From: Nodosilinea sp. PGN35
GTDB taxonomy: Bacteria > Cyanobacteriota > Cyanobacteriia > Phormidesmidales > Phormidesmidaceae
DNA: 64,000 nucleotides
Direction: 5' to 3'
Assembly (NCBI RefSeq): GCF_029109325.1
Contig: NZ_JAQKQJ010000010.1
Span: 1,054,001 to 1,118,000, forward strand
In this document: piece by piece, positions 44,767 to 54,976 of the stretch
Layout: every line of letters begins with the position of its first letter
Numbering within the stretch: position 1 is the stretch's first letter
The notes under the pieces: model-generated
Seen by the model: only the letters and a program-made list of their open reading frames with translations
What the model was told of the DNA's origin: nothing
The model's database searches: none
Position numbers and translations under genes: made by a program

Positions 44767-45738
44767 ATGACCCGCTCTGCATTTCCTGTGCTGCGTGCTA
44801 ATCGTATGGCCCTGGTGGCGATCGCCCTGGGGGCCGCCCTGATCGGCGGCTGTGCCGAGGTCCCCGAAATTGTGCTCCGGCAAGAGGCCATGTCTACCGA
44901 AGCTGATATGGCGATGGGTGGGGCTGAGATGGCCGAGAACCAGGCCGCGGCCCCGGCGGCAGATCCGGGGACTGCGGAGATGGCAAAACGGAGCGGCATC
45001 ATTGAGCCGCCTGTCAATGACATTGGCCAGCCCACGCCCCAGTTGGTCAAGCGGGCCAGCCTGGTGCTGGTGCTGACCGACATCGATGGGGCGATCGCCC
45101 AGGTGCAGACCCTGGTGCAACAGTCCCAGGGGGATCTGCTCAGTCTTCAAGATCGGCGATCGCCCGAGGGCTATGCCCAGCAGGTATCGCTGACCCTGCG
45201 GGTGCCCCAGGCCGAGCTAGACAATGTTGTGAAGTCCCTGCGGTCTCTGGGCACGGTGCAGCAGCAGGCGCTCACCGCCGAGGACGTGTCGAGCCAGCTG
45301 GTGGATCTCGACGCCCGCCTGAAGAACCTGCGCCAGTCGGAAACGGCGCTGCTGCAAATTATGGAGCGATCGGGGGAAATCTCCCACGTGCTAGAAGTGT
45401 CGCGGGAGCTCAGCACCGTGCGCGAGTCGATTGAGCGCATGGCGGCTCAGCAGCAAAACCTCAAACGTCAAGTAGCTTTTTCCCAGATCTACCTCACCCT
45501 CCAAAGTCCGGTAACGCAGGTAACCCCACTGCGACCCGTCGGTGAAACCCTGGGCAACACCTGGGAGGCCGCCACTCAGTCGGTCAAGGCATTCACCGTC
45601 AGCGGGCTAAAGCTGGGGCTGTGGCTGCTGGCCTTTAGCCCCTACTGGGTGCTGCTGGCGGCGCTGGGCTACGGCGGCTATCGGCTGTGGCAGCATCACA
45701 CTGTGCAACCCGAACCTGCTGAGGCAGACAATGGCTAA
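44767..45738 (+). CDS. DUF4349 lipoprotein
   Basis: A 323-residue protein. A signal peptide ends in the lipobox LIGGC. After a Met/Ala-rich linker, the DUF4349 domain runs from about 95 to 260: VKRASLVLVLTDIDGAIAQV, LTLRVPQAELDNVVKSLRSL, then DLDARLKNLRQSETALLQIM and VSRELSTVRESIERMAAQQQ, the last forming a coiled coil. A C-terminal membrane helix (LGLWLLAFSPYWVLLAALGY) gives two anchors. Function of the family is unknown. A strong hairpin follows. Confidence 0.87.
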   Translation: MTRSAFPVLRANRMALVAIALGAALIGGCAEVPEIVLRQEAMSTEADMAMGGAEMAENQAAAPAADPGTAEMAKRSGIIEPPVNDIGQPTPQLVKRASLVLVLTDIDGAIAQVQTLVQQSQGDLLSLQDRRSPEGYAQQVSLTLRVPQAELDNVVKSLRSLGTVQQQALTAEDVSSQLVDLDARLKNLRQSETALLQIMERSGEISHVLEVSRELSTVRESIERMAAQQQNLKRQVAFSQIYLTLQSPVTQVTPLRPVGETLGNTWEAATQSVKAFTVSGLKLGLWLLAFSPYWVLLAALGYGGYRLWQHHTVQPEPAEADNG

Positions 45739-45760
45739 CGGCATACTCTAGCTAGGCCAA

Positions 45761-45800
45761 GCCCCACGTTCCCTGGGTGCTGTTACAGGGAGCGTGGGGC
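45761..45800. terminator. Long hairpin between convergent genes
   Basis: GCCCCACGTTCCCTG (45761-45775) pairs with CAGGGAGCGTGGGGC (45786-45800) with one G-T pair. It lacks a T-tract but lies where a terminator for both the DUF4349 gene and pheT would be needed. Confidence 0.7.
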
Positions 45801-45821
45801 AAGGGCATGTCGCTGCTGAAA

Positions 45822-48260
45822 TCAGCTGCGCAGCGTGACGCCAAACTGCTTTTCCAGGGTGGCGCGCACCTTTTGATGGACAGGATCGACAGTCTCGTCG
45901 GTGAGGGTGTGCTCAGGAGACCGGTAGACCAGACGAAAGGCGAGGCTGCGCTGTCCCTGGGGCACGCTTGCGCCCCGGTACTCGTCGAACAGGGCCACCG
46001 ACTCCAGCAGTTTGCCGCCGGCTTTGGTCATGGCGGTCGCCAGGTCGGCGACGGTGACCTCCAGCGGAGCGTAGAAGGCCAGATCGCGATCGCTGGCCGG
46101 GAAGGTCGAGTAGGCCGCAAACTTGACCGACTTTTGCAGCACCGGCACCAGGCAGGTCTCCAGGGCCGACCAGTTGAGCTGAAACAGGTACACCTCGGCG
46201 GGTAGCTGCCGCTGCTGGCGCAGCTGGGGATGCAGCTGACCAAAGCGACCCAGCTCTAAACGACCCCGCACCCACAGCGACGCGGTGCGACCGGGGTGAA
46301 AACGGGGGTCGGTGCTGTCGGCGCGGTAGTCAACCGCCAGGCCGAGGCGATTGAACACACCGTCGAGAATGCCCTTGGCCTCGTACCAGGTGAGGGGCTG
46401 ATCTTGGCCGCTGGTGACCCACTGGCTAGATCGCCCGTCGCCGCCGACAATGCCGCCCACCGCCTCAGCCTCGTGGATACCGCCCTCGTCTTGCCAAAAA
46501 ATGTGGCCGATCTCAAAGCCGTTGAGGGGGCCGTTGCCCTGGTTGAGGTTAAAGGCGTAGGCGTCGATCAGCCCATTCACCAGATCCTGGCGCAGGGCCG
46601 AATATTCGGGAAAAAGCGGGTTGGCCAGGGTGACCTGGCGATCGCTGACTGGCTTGGTCAGGGAGTAGTGCAGCAGCTCCGTCAGCCCGGCGGCCCGAAA
46701 TGCCTCCCGCAGCCTGCGACGCAGGGCCGCCTCCACCGACAGGTAGCCCCCCATCGCTCTGTGGGGTAGGGTATCGGCAAAGTGGTTATAGCCGTAGAGG
46801 CGGGCCACTTCTTCAATTAAATCCACCTCCCGCTCCAGGTCGCGGTAGCGGTAGGGCGGCACGGTCACCGCCCACACCCCGCCATCGTCGGTGGGGGCAA
46901 CCCGACAGCCAAGGGTTTCCAGCAGCGTTTGAATGGTTTCCGGCGGTAGGTTCTGGGGCCGATCGCCCAGGTTGGTGACCTGACCCAGCAGCTGGGTCAC
47001 CCGGCTGAGCCGCAGGGGAATCGTCCGCTCGGGGAGGGCGGCCCCGAGGGGGGTGGTGCCGGTGGTTTGGGCGACGACGGTGGCTCCTGCTAACTCTTGC
47101 AGCAGCTGGAGGGCGCGATCGCAGGCCAGCCCCAGCTCCGCTGGATTGACGCCGCGCTCGTAGCGGGCCGAGGCCTCGGTGCGCAACCCCTGACTGCGGG
47201 CCGACTTGCGAATCGCCGCCGCGTCAAAAAAGGCCGCCTCTAGCATCACCGCCACGGTGCCGTCGTGCACCTCGGTGGCTTCGCCACCCATCACTCCGGC
47301 CAGGGCCACGGGCTGGTCATTGGCGGTAATTAAGAGAGTCTCGGGCTGAAGCTGGCGCTTTTGGCTGTCCAGGGTGACCAGGGTTTCGCCTGCTTGGGCA
47401 AAACGAACGCCGAGGTTGAGGGCGGCTCCGGTGGTCAGCAGGCGATCGCGGTCGAAGGCGTGCAGAGGCTGGCCCCACTCCAGCAGCACGTAGTTGGTCA
47501 CATCCACCACGTTGTTGATGGGCCGGGTGCCCGCCGCCACCAAGCGCTGCTGCAACCACTGGGGCGATGGGCCGAGGGCAATGTTCTCCAGCACCGTGCC
47601 GATGTAGATGGGGCAGGCCTTCTCGTCGGGGAGATCAATTGCCGGAGCCGTGGCGCTTTTCGGTATGGCAGGTGCCTGGGTGACCGGCAGGCGCAGCGTC
47701 GCCCCCGTAATGGCCGCCACCTCGCGGGCAATGCCCACCATACTGAGGGCGTCGGCGCGGTTGGCGGTGGAGGTGACATCGAGAATCACATCGTCGAGGC
47801 CGAGCAGGGGGCGCACGTCTTGCCCCACCTCCAGGCCCTCAGCCGCAAAAATATGAATGCCCTCAGAGTCTTTAGCCAAACCCAGCTCCGCCAGGGAGCA
47901 GATCATGCCCGCCGAGGGCACCCCCCGCAGTTTGCGAGGTTTGATAGTCAGATCCACCACCGGCAGATAGGTGTCTACGGTGGCCACCGCCACGTAAATG
48001 TCGGCCCGCACATTGGCGGCCCCGCACACTATAGTTGAGGTATCGGCCTGGCCAATATCGACCACACATACGCTGAGCTTGTCGGCATCGGGGTGCGGGG
48101 TGCGCTCTACCACTCGCCCTACCACCACCCCATCGGCCCAGGTGCGTCTATCTTCAATATCTTCGACTTCGAACCCGGCCATAGTCAGGGCATCGGCCAG
48201 CTCTTGGGCAGAAAGCTGGACATTGACATATTCGTTGAGCCAGTTCAGAGATATGCGCAT
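45822..48260 (-). CDS. pheT: Phenylalanyl-tRNA synthetase, beta subunit
   Basis: An 812-residue subunit of the alpha2-beta2 enzyme that charges tRNA-Phe. Order: N-terminal [20 protein letters not shown]; the tRNA-binding fold (about 40-150, [20 protein letters not shown]); B3/B4 editing domain with [21 protein letters not shown]5 ([20 protein letters not shown]); and the C-terminal anticodon-binding FDX-ACB domain ([12 protein letters not shown]). Length is as expected for the bacterial form. pheS is not adjacent. Confidence 0.97.
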   Translation of the reverse strand: MRISLNWLNEYVNVQLSAQELADALTMAGFEVEDIEDRRTWADGVVVGRVVERTPHPDADKLSVCVVDIGQADTSTIVCGAANVRADIYVAVATVDTYLPVVDLTIKPRKLRGVPSAGMICSLAELGLAKDSEGIHIFAAEGLEVGQDVRPLLGLDDVILDVTSTANRADALSMVGIAREVAAITGATLRLPVTQAPAIPKSATAPAIDLPDEKACPIYIGTVLENIALGPSPQWLQQRLVAAGTRPINNVVDVTNYVLLEWGQPLHAFDRDRLLTTGAALNLGVRFAQAGETLVTLDSQKRQLQPETLLITANDQPVALAGVMGGEATEVHDGTVAVMLEAAFFDAAAIRKSARSQGLRTEASARYERGVNPAELGLACDRALQLLQELAGATVVAQTTGTTPLGAALPERTIPLRLSRVTQLLGQVTNLGDRPQNLPPETIQTLLETLGCRVAPTDDGGVWAVTVPPYRYRDLEREVDLIEEVARLYGYNHFADTLPHRAMGGYLSVEAALRRRLREAFRAAGLTELLHYSLTKPVSDRQVTLANPLFPEYSALRQDLVNGLIDAYAFNLNQGNGPLNGFEIGHIFWQDEGGIHEAEAVGGIVGGDGRSSQWVTSGQDQPLTWYEAKGILDGVFNRLGLAVDYRADSTDPRFHPGRTASLWVRGRLELGRFGQLHPQLRQQRQLPAEVYLFQLNWSALETCLVPVLQKSVKFAAYSTFPASDRDLAFYAPLEVTVADLATAMTKAGGKLLESVALFDEYRGASVPQGQRSLAFRLVYRSPEHTLTDETVDPVHQKVRATLEKQFGVTLRS

Positions 48261-48642
48261 GGTGGGGCTGTCTTGAGCGTAAAAAAGCTGTAGCAGTGTG
48301 GTTTATTGCCCAAACATTCTACCCCCTGGGCATTGCATCTACCCAAGGGCAATCCTCAACCCCAGCAACTGGCTCACGATGGGGAATGGGGATCAAGGGT
48401 TCATCGACTTTTTACATTTCCCTTAGATTTCGGTCGGAAGTATATATCCCTTTGGGTGAATGCTATAACCCCTCTCTGAAACAGGGAATAATTGGGGTAA
48501 TGTGGCAATACCGAAAGGGGGTGGCCCTCCCAACGGCTGCGATCGCGGCCTGTTGCTCCCCTGACTTTTGCCCCACCGCTGGTTGTACTAACCGCCTGCC
48601 GCGGCCTTCGGGCCCGTCTAGATACCCACCATCCTGGGCCGC
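48261..48642. other. Intergenic region, about 382 bases
   Basis: It lies between divergent pheT and the kinase gene. A 116-codon frame from 48296 has no domain and is not supported. TATAAC near 48462 is a weak -10 candidate for the kinase. Confidence 0.45.
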
Positions 48643-50232
48643 ATGAGCTACTGCATCAACCCTGATTGTTCAAAGCCTAAGAACCCCCCCACGGTTAATC
48701 AGTGTCAAACCTGTGGGGCGGATCTCCTGCTGCGGGGCCGCTACCGGATGATTCGCGCCCTGGGTCGGGGCGGTTTCGGGGCCACCTTTCTGGCCCGCGA
48801 CGAGCTGCTGCCGGGCAAGCCCCCCTGCGTCATCAAACAGCTGCGCCCCTCCGCCGAAGCGCCCCACGTGCTGGATATGGCGCGCGACCTATTTAAACGA
48901 GAAGCCAAAATTTTGGGGATGATCGGCAACCATCCCCAACTGCCTCGCCTGCTGGACTACTTTGAGAGCGGCCAGGAGTTCTTCCTAGTGCAGGAGTACA
49001 TCAATGGTCTCACCCTCCAGCAGGAGGTCAAGCGCGGCGGCCCCTTCACCGAAGCTGGGGTAAAGCAATTTTTGAGCGAAATTCTGTCGATGGTGCAGTA
49101 CGTCCACGACAACCACGTCATTCACCGCGACATTAAACCCGCCAACATCATTCGCCGCGACCAGGACAAAAAACTGGTGCTGATTGACTTTGGGGCCGTC
49201 AAGGACAAGGTTAACCCCACCCAGGCCGCCAACTCCGACCAGACCGCCCTCACCGCCTACGCCATCGGCACCCCTGGCTATGCGCCCCCCGAGCAGATGG
49301 CCATGCGCCCTGTCTACGCCAGCGATATCTACGCCCTGGGGGTGACTTGCATCTACCTGCTGTCGGCCAAGGCCCCCAAAGACCTCAACTATGATCCCAA
49401 CACCGGGGAGCTGCTGTGGCGTGAGCATGTGCACATCAGCGATCACTTTGCTGGCGTGCTGCAAAAGATGTTGGAGATCTCCGTCAAGCATCGCTACCAA
49501 ACCGTTGAGTCTATCCACCGCGATCTAGATCTCGAGCCCTACATGGAAAGCCTGGCCCGTAACATGGCGTTTCCGACGGCGTCGGGTCAGGCCAGCGGTG
49601 GCTACAGCAACGGCCACGGGCCGGTGAGTGGCCCTCCCTCCAACGCGGGAATTAGCCACTCGGGAGGGTCGCCATCGTCCCGCATGGCGGCGGCGATTCG
49701 GGCTCGCCGCGAGCGATCGCACTCGGAATCTAAAAGCCCATCCCTGGTGCCCGGGCGCAACGGGTCGCCCACTCCCCGGCCCAAGGCAGCTCCGGCGGCG
49801 GCCGTGCTCTCCTCCGACGATGTGAAGCAGAAGTACACCAAGGGCCGACGCGATTTTTCGCTGCAAACTTTCAAAAATCTCGACCTCCAGCGCACCCTGC
49901 TGATCGAGATCAACTTCAACCAGTCGAAGCTGCCCAGCGCCAACTTCCAGGGCGCAGATCTCACCAACGCCAACTTTGGTCGCGCCAATTTGAGCCGGGC
50001 TAACCTGCGCAACAGCAAGCTGGTCAAAGCCTACTTCCACTACGCCAATCTGGAGGGGGCCGACCTGCGGGGGGCCAACTTGGCCCACGCCTGTCTCTCC
50101 AATGCCAACCTGCGGGGGGCCAACCTCTGCGGAGCCGACCTCACCGGGGCGCTGATCTCCGATGATCAGCTGACCTCTGCCCGCACCAACTGGTCTACGG
50201 TCATGCCCAACGGACGGCGGGGCGTTCTGTAG
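48643..50232 (+). CDS. spkB: Serine/threonine kinase with pentapeptide repeats (SpkB type)
   Basis: A 529-residue protein. A short zinc-ribbon-like start (CINPDCSKPKNPPTVNQCQTC region) precedes a Hanks-type kinase: glycine loop LGRGGFGATF, Lys in CVIKQLRP, catalytic VIHRDIKPANIIR, and DFGAVKD, then GTPGYAPPEQ. A Ser/Gly/Pro-rich linker (about 310-390) joins a C-terminal pentapeptide-repeat helix (ADLTNANFGRANLSRANLRN). The architecture, including the cysteine motif, is that of SpkB, linked to oxidative-stress signalling in Synechocystis. Targets here are unknown. Confidence 0.9.
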   Translation: MSYCINPDCSKPKNPPTVNQCQTCGADLLLRGRYRMIRALGRGGFGATFLARDELLPGKPPCVIKQLRPSAEAPHVLDMARDLFKREAKILGMIGNHPQLPRLLDYFESGQEFFLVQEYINGLTLQQEVKRGGPFTEAGVKQFLSEILSMVQYVHDNHVIHRDIKPANIIRRDQDKKLVLIDFGAVKDKVNPTQAANSDQTALTAYAIGTPGYAPPEQMAMRPVYASDIYALGVTCIYLLSAKAPKDLNYDPNTGELLWREHVHISDHFAGVLQKMLEISVKHRYQTVESIHRDLDLEPYMESLARNMAFPTASGQASGGYSNGHGPVSGPPSNAGISHSGGSPSSRMAAAIRARRERSHSESKSPSLVPGRNGSPTPRPKAAPAAAVLSSDDVKQKYTKGRRDFSLQTFKNLDLQRTLLIEINFNQSKLPSANFQGADLTNANFGRANLSRANLRNSKLVKAYFHYANLEGADLRGANLAHACLSNANLRGANLCGADLTGALISDDQLTSARTNWSTVMPNGRRGVL

Positions 50233-50270
50233 CGATATTACCCCTGAGCGCTACTGTCCCTGATCGCTAC

Positions 50271-51440
50271 TTACTGGGAAAGGGCGGCGGCCTTGGGCTG
50301 GGCCGGGGCGGCCTCTGCCTCGGTTCTGGCCTCCCCCTGGCGGGCGTGGCGCAGCGCCATGAGGGCTTCTTTGATAATTACTGCGGCGGGGACGGCTACG
50401 ATGACTCCCAGCAGGCCTCCCACTCGCGCCCCCGATAAAATAGCCATGAAGACCCAAAAGGGGTTCAGCCCGGTGACGCTGCCTAAGACCCGAGGGGCAA
50501 TGCCGTTCTCCACGAGCTGCTGCACAATTACGGCCGCAACCAGCATGGGAATGGCAATTTTAATATCCCGCAGGGCCACCAGCAGCGTGACGATAATCAC
50601 CCCGACGGTGCCGCCAAAGGGCACCAGAGCTAGCAGCCCCACGGTGAGGCCAAACAGCGAGCCAAAGGGCACGTTGAGCAGCCCAAAAATAATGGTGAGG
50701 GCGGTACCAAAGCAGCTGGCAACGATGAACTGCCCCAGAAAATAGTTGCGAAAGCTCTGCCTGAGCGTCTCAGAAAAGGGCTGCTGTAGCCGGGTGGGCA
50801 GCAGCCCTACCACGCCTCCCCACACCTCTTCGCCGTGCTGGAGCAGGTAAAAGGTGAGCACCACGGTGAGCACGACATCGAGCAGCTTGTTGGCGGTGAA
50901 GACCGCCACGTTGATGGTGAGGTTGAGGGCTTCCCCAGCGATCGATTGAATCTCGCGCTTGAGGCGATCGCTGGTCTGCGTGATCAGCACGTCGAGGTTG
51001 ATGGGCCAGCCCCATTCGGCCAGCTTGCTGTCTAGCACCATGAGCTGGGTTTTGCCGGAGTCAAACCAGTCGGGCAGGCGCACTACCAGCTGCTGACCCT
51101 GGTCAATCACAAAGGGCAGCACAATAATCGCCAGCCCCGAGAACCCCACCAGGGCCAGCACCAGCACCAGGGTGGCGGCCAGACCGCGCTTGAGGCCCAG
51201 GGTTTCGAGGCGACCCATGGGGTAGCTGAGCAGAAATGCCAGCAGGCCAGCGATCAGCACGGTGACCAGTATTGAGCGAAAGTAGCCAAAAATAACCGAC
51301 ACGGCCCACACGTTGAGCACGATCAGCGGTGTGGCCAGCAGCACCAGGACTGACTGAGCCATGGGGCTCAGCTTTTCCCACCAGCGGGCAAGCCAGCTTT
51401 GGGCGATGGGCTGGTTGCCCTGGGCTACACCGTACTCCAT
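50271..51440 (-). CDS. AI-2E family transporter
   Basis: A 389-residue membrane protein with about eight helices. Typical features are SILVTVLIAGLLAFLLSYPM-like helices near the start, a long amphipathic middle (LAEWGWPINLDVLITQTSDR), and GLLALVPFGGTVGVIIVTLL with a C-terminal LGSVTGLNPFWVFMAILSGA. Family members include TqsA and Na+/H+ exchangers, so transport of autoinducer-2 is not implied. ATG 51440 is taken; an in-frame TTG at 51461 is an alternative. A charged Ala/Glu tail ends the protein. Confidence 0.9.
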   Translation of the reverse strand: MEYGVAQGNQPIAQSWLARWWEKLSPMAQSVLVLLATPLIVLNVWAVSVIFGYFRSILVTVLIAGLLAFLLSYPMGRLETLGLKRGLAATLVLVLALVGFSGLAIIVLPFVIDQGQQLVVRLPDWFDSGKTQLMVLDSKLAEWGWPINLDVLITQTSDRLKREIQSIAGEALNLTINVAVFTANKLLDVVLTVVLTFYLLQHGEEVWGGVVGLLPTRLQQPFSETLRQSFRNYFLGQFIVASCFGTALTIIFGLLNVPFGSLFGLTVGLLALVPFGGTVGVIIVTLLVALRDIKIAIPMLVAAVIVQQLVENGIAPRVLGSVTGLNPFWVFMAILSGARVGGLLGVIVAVPAAVIIKEALMALRHARQGEARTEAEAAPAQPKAAALSQ

Positions 51441-51669
51441 AGGTCTGTTCAAGGTTGGCAAGGGGCGATCGGGTCATGGCTGTAGCAGCCATTTACAGCC
51501 TACGGCAAAGCAGTAGATTCAGGTTTGGTGATCGCGCTTTTTTTGAGGTTGGGATAAAAGTTCCTGCCGGGTGGTTGGCACCCAAGACGGTAATATGTAA
51601 ACAATTTAAACTAAATTGCCCAATTGCCCATTTCAATCTGTTTAGCTCACCCCTTAAGTTATTTACCCT

Positions 51670-52380
51670 ATGCTTGCGTCTCGCCCCGGCCCTACCTCAG
51701 GAATCCGTATTAAACAGACCCACCCCCAAAAGGTGCTGGTGCTGGGCGACAGCCTGGTGTACGGCTTTGGCGATCCAGAAGGGGGTGGGTGGGTCGAGCG
51801 TCTGCGCCGTCTGACTATGGCCCCAGGCCGTGAGGGGGCCGTGTTTTACAACCTGGGGGTGCGGGGCGACGGGGTGAGCCACGTGCAGCAGCGCCTCAAC
51901 CACGAGTTTCGCTACCGGGGGGAGCTACGCAACCGGTTGCCCGATCTAATTGTGCTGTCGGTGGGCATGAACGACTCGGCGCGGGTGGGCAACCCCCTGG
52001 GCCGCAACCGCACCGACTTTGACGAGTTTCAACGGCAGATAGACAACCTGGTCTCTGAGGCGCGGCGGCTGTGCCCGGTGCTGTTTGTGGGCATGACGCC
52101 CGTGAACGAACAGGCTATGCCCTTTTCGGAGGTGCTGTACTACACCCACAGCGACCAGTGGCGCTACCGTGAAGCTACTCGGCTAGCCTGCACCAGCCAC
52201 AACATTCCCTATTTAGATGTGCTAAATCTGTGGCTGGGGCGCGGTGAATCCTGGTGGCAGCCGCTGATTTCTGCCGATGGTCTACACCCCAACGTGGCGG
52301 GTTACCGGGCGCTGCTGAAGGATATTTTGACCTGGGACGCCTTTCAAACTGCTGTGGATCTGCCTGCCGCTTCCGCCTAA
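51670..52380 (+). CDS. GDSL/SGNH-family hydrolase
   Basis: A 236-residue esterase-like protein. Block I is VLVLGDSLVYG with the nucleophile Ser; Gly in NLGVRGDGV; block III GMNDS; block V DGLHPNVAGY with catalytic Asp and His. No signal peptide is seen, so it should act in the cytoplasm. Family members hydrolyse esters of lipids, acyl carriers or sugars; the substrate is unknown. It is divergent from the AI-2E gene. Confidence 0.9.
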   Translation: MLASRPGPTSGIRIKQTHPQKVLVLGDSLVYGFGDPEGGGWVERLRRLTMAPGREGAVFYNLGVRGDGVSHVQQRLNHEFRYRGELRNRLPDLIVLSVGMNDSARVGNPLGRNRTDFDEFQRQIDNLVSEARRLCPVLFVGMTPVNEQAMPFSEVLYYTHSDQWRYREATRLACTSHNIPYLDVLNLWLGRGESWWQPLISADGLHPNVAGYRALLKDILTWDAFQTAVDLPAASA

Positions 52381-52468
52381 ACCCCTGCCTGGCTAGGGCT
52401 GGCGTGGCGATGTCAGGCGCTGTCGGGGCTAGTGCAGCGATGAGATGGCTGACCTAGGCTGCCAGATG

Positions 52469-52613
52469 CTAGTAGACTGCCAAGCTAAAGATGACGGGTC
52501 AGTGGGGTATACGGTTCAAGGTTTCAGGTTCAAGGCGAGCCGTAGACCGTATACCTTGCACCCTGCACCCAGAACGGCTGGCCCCTGTCAAAATCAGCTT
52601 GCTCAAGTGCTAG
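52469..52613. mobile_element. Degenerate MITE-like element, copy F
   Basis: Begins CTAGTAGACTGCCAAGCTAA and continues with GATGACGGGT, as in copies A, C and D, and ends AAGTGCTAG. The interior contains GTATACGGT and its inverted partner ACCGTATAC. The ends have decayed. It fills most of the 319-base gap between the hydrolase and DUF2252 genes. Confidence 0.55.
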
Positions 52614-52699
52614 GTAAGGTGAAGTCTTGCGTGGGGTGAGGGGGGCAATCACTCCACAGTGCTACGGTACAGACTTAGCCCCTTCTATTTTTTTCAACC

Positions 52700-54124
52700 A
52701 TGTCCCTAGCCAATGCCCCGACCACCGCCCCCAACGTGGATGGGGCATTGTCAGGTTATCGGTCGGTGAGCGATCGCCTGGCGGCGGGCAAGGCTTTGCG
52801 AAAGCAGGTTAAGCGCTCTGAGTTGGGGGTCTACGAACCGCCCCAAAACCGCCGTGACCTGGTCGATGTGCTCAAGGCCCAGGCCCAAGACCGCGTGCCC
52901 GAGCTGGTGCCCATTCGCCACGGGCGGATGCTGGCCTCGCCCTTTGCCTATCTGCGGGGCTCAGCGGCGGTGATGATGGCCGACATTGCCGCCGCCCCCA
53001 CCACAGGGCTCCATGTGCAAACCTGCGGCGACATGCATGTGTCCAATTTTGGGGTGTTTGCCTCGGCGGAGCGCAACCTGGTGTTTGCCATCAACGACTT
53101 TGACGATACCTACCCCGGCCCCTGGGAGTGGGACTTAAAACGCCTGACGGCCAGCGCTGTGGTGGCTGGCCGCCACCTGGGGGGCGATGACTCCCTCTGC
53201 GAAGCGGCGGTGCGGGCGACGGTTGTCTCCTACGCCGAACACCTGCGCACCTACGCCGACATGAGGTACCTCGATCTGTGGTACGACACCATCACCGAAG
53301 ACGAACTGCTGCAAAAGCTGCCTGACAACGCCGAAAAATATACCCAGCGCATGCTGGCCAAGGCCCGCGATCGCGACCACCTGCAAGTCCTAGACCAGAT
53401 GACCGATCTGGTGGATGACCGCCACCACATTGTCGAAGACCCGCCGCTGGTCGTGCGGGCCGAAACCCTGAAGGAATCGACCATGGCGGCCTCGCTAGAG
53501 CTGCTGCTGCAAGACTATTTTGCCTCTCTGGGGGGCGATCGCCGCTTCTTGCTGTCGCGCTACCGGGTGATCGATGTGGCGCGCCGGGTGGTCGGAGTGG
53601 GCAGCGTCGGCACCCGCTGCTGGGTGATCTACTTAGAGGGCAAAGATGCCAGCGACCCGCTGTTTTTGCAGGTTAAAGAGGCGCAGTCGTCGGTGGTGGC
53701 CCCCTACTCAGAGGCGCTGTGCGACTACCGCCTGCCCGACGACCACGAGGGCAGGCGGGTGGTGATCGGCCAAAAACTGATCCAGGGTTCCCCAGATATT
53801 TTCCTGGGCTGGGGCGAGCTGGAGGGCATTCACTACTACATTCGGCAGCTGCGCGACATGAAGGGCGGCTTTAAGCTAGAACCCGGCAAATTTCAGGCGG
53901 TCAACCTGCCCGACTACTGCGCCCTCTGCGGCTGGGCCCTGGCGCTGGCCCACGCCAAGTCGGGCGATGCCGCCATGCTCTCGGGCTACGTGGGCAAGGG
54001 CAACGCTCTGGCCAGGGCCATGGTGAGCTTTGCCACCGCCTACGCTAACCAGAACGAGCGCGACTACGACTACGTAGTGAAGGCGGCAGCGGAGGGGCGC
54101 ATTTCCGTCGCCTACGAGGATTGA
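52700..54124 (+). CDS. DUF2252 protein
   Basis: A 474-residue protein. Conserved features are PIRHGRMLASPFAYLRGSAA, QTCGDMHVSNFGVFASAERN, VFAINDFDDTYPGPWEWDLK and YSEALCDYRLPDDHEGRRVV. The family looks like a distant protein-kinase/aminoglycoside-phosphotransferase fold, where GDMHVSNFG resembles the catalytic loop H-x-D-x-x-x-x-N and DFDD the metal-binding motif; that relation is inference. Biological role unknown. It is convergent with the RidA gene. Confidence 0.9.
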   Translation: MSLANAPTTAPNVDGALSGYRSVSDRLAAGKALRKQVKRSELGVYEPPQNRRDLVDVLKAQAQDRVPELVPIRHGRMLASPFAYLRGSAAVMMADIAAAPTTGLHVQTCGDMHVSNFGVFASAERNLVFAINDFDDTYPGPWEWDLKRLTASAVVAGRHLGGDDSLCEAAVRATVVSYAEHLRTYADMRYLDLWYDTITEDELLQKLPDNAEKYTQRMLAKARDRDHLQVLDQMTDLVDDRHHIVEDPPLVVRAETLKESTMAASLELLLQDYFASLGGDRRFLLSRYRVIDVARRVVGVGSVGTRCWVIYLEGKDASDPLFLQVKEAQSSVVAPYSEALCDYRLPDDHEGRRVVIGQKLIQGSPDIFLGWGELEGIHYYIRQLRDMKGGFKLEPGKFQAVNLPDYCALCGWALALAHAKSGDAAMLSGYVGKGNALARAMVSFATAYANQNERDYDYVVKAAAEGRISVAYED

Positions 54125-54145
54125 GGCGGGCGGGCGAACGCCGGC

Positions 54146-54658
54146 CTAGTCTAGACAGCCCTCGTCCAGGTCAGTGCCCGTCACCGGGGGAAAGGCGGCG
54201 GGCTCAACGGGGCGGCCCAGGATCCTGGTTTGAGGCGGTGGTGCTGGCGGCTGCTGTGGTGCTTCGCACAGGGCTTCGACCTCAACCTCGACCAGCATAT
54301 CGGGGTGCATCAGGGCCGGAACCGCAACGGTGGTGTTGACCGGCAAATGGTCGGCAAACAGCTTGCGGTGGGCGCGGGCAATGTCTTCCCAGCAGGCCAT
54401 ATCGGTGACGTAGATGCGGGTGCGAACCACATCGCGGAGGTCGGCCCCCAGCTCTTTGAGGGCCTGCTGAATAATTTCAAAGCAGCGCTGGGTTTGGGCG
54501 TAGGCGTCGCCGGGGGCAACGGTGCCGCCCTGGCCGTCGCTGGGGCAGGTGCCTGAAACAAACACCTGCTGACCCACTCGCAGCGCCCGGCAGTAGCCAA
54601 GGTTTGCTTCCCAGGGGGTGCCCGAAAATGCTCGCTGCCGCACCATGGCGTTGTCCAC
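54146..54658 (-). CDS. RidA/YjgF-family protein with proline-rich tail
   Basis: A 170-residue protein. The RidA core (about 1-125) has CRALRVGQQVFVSGTCPSDG, VRTRIYVTDMACWEDIARAH and VNTTVAVPALMHPDMLVEVE, with the arginine and acidic residue that bind imine/enamine intermediates. RidA proteins deaminate reactive 2-aminoacrylate-type compounds. The last 45 residues (PQQPPAPPPQTRILGRPVEP) are an unusual extension. GTG 54658 or ATG 54646 could be the start. Confidence 0.85.
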   Translation of the reverse strand: MDNAMVRQRAFSGTPWEANLGYCRALRVGQQVFVSGTCPSDGQGGTVAPGDAYAQTQRCFEIIQQALKELGADLRDVVRTRIYVTDMACWEDIARAHRKLFADHLPVNTTVAVPALMHPDMLVEVEVEALCEAPQQPPAPPPQTRILGRPVEPAAFPPVTGTDLDEGCLD

Positions 54659-54718
54659 CGTAAAAACAGCCCTAGCATACCCTCTATTCTGAGCTGCTGT
54701 TCGGTGTTCAACCGCAGG

Positions 54719-54845
54719 CTAGTGGTCAGTCAAGTTAAATGTGACGGGTTGACGGTAAACGGTTCACGGTAAACGGCTCGCCTTAAACCGCTTACCGTAA
54801 ACCCTAGTCACACCTCCCGTCATTATTTTTTTGACTAAGCACTAG
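54719..54845. mobile_element. MITE-like element, copy C
   Basis: Begins CTAGTGGTCAGTCAAGTTAA and ends TTTGACTAAGCACTAG; 127 bases. Its final CTAG (54842-54845) is also the first CTAG of copy D. Confidence 0.85.
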
Positions 54846-54976
54846 TGGTCAGTCAAGTTAAATGTGACGGGTTGACGGTCTACGGTAAACGGTACACGGC
54901 TCGCCTTAAACCGCTTACCGTGAACCGTGAACCCTAAGTCACACCTCCCGTCATTATTTTTTTGACTAAACACTAG
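54842..54976. mobile_element. MITE-like element, copy D, abutting copy C
   Basis: Begins CTAGTGGTCAGTCAAGTTAA and ends TTTGACTAAACACTAG; 135 bases. It is nearly identical to copy A in its interior. The last CTAG leads into fragment E. Confidence 0.85.

Noticed and set aside
48296..48646. A 116-codon plus-strand frame ahead of the SpkB-type kinase gene
   Set aside because: Lacks any domain and runs into the kinase start in another frame; composition is that of intergenic DNA.
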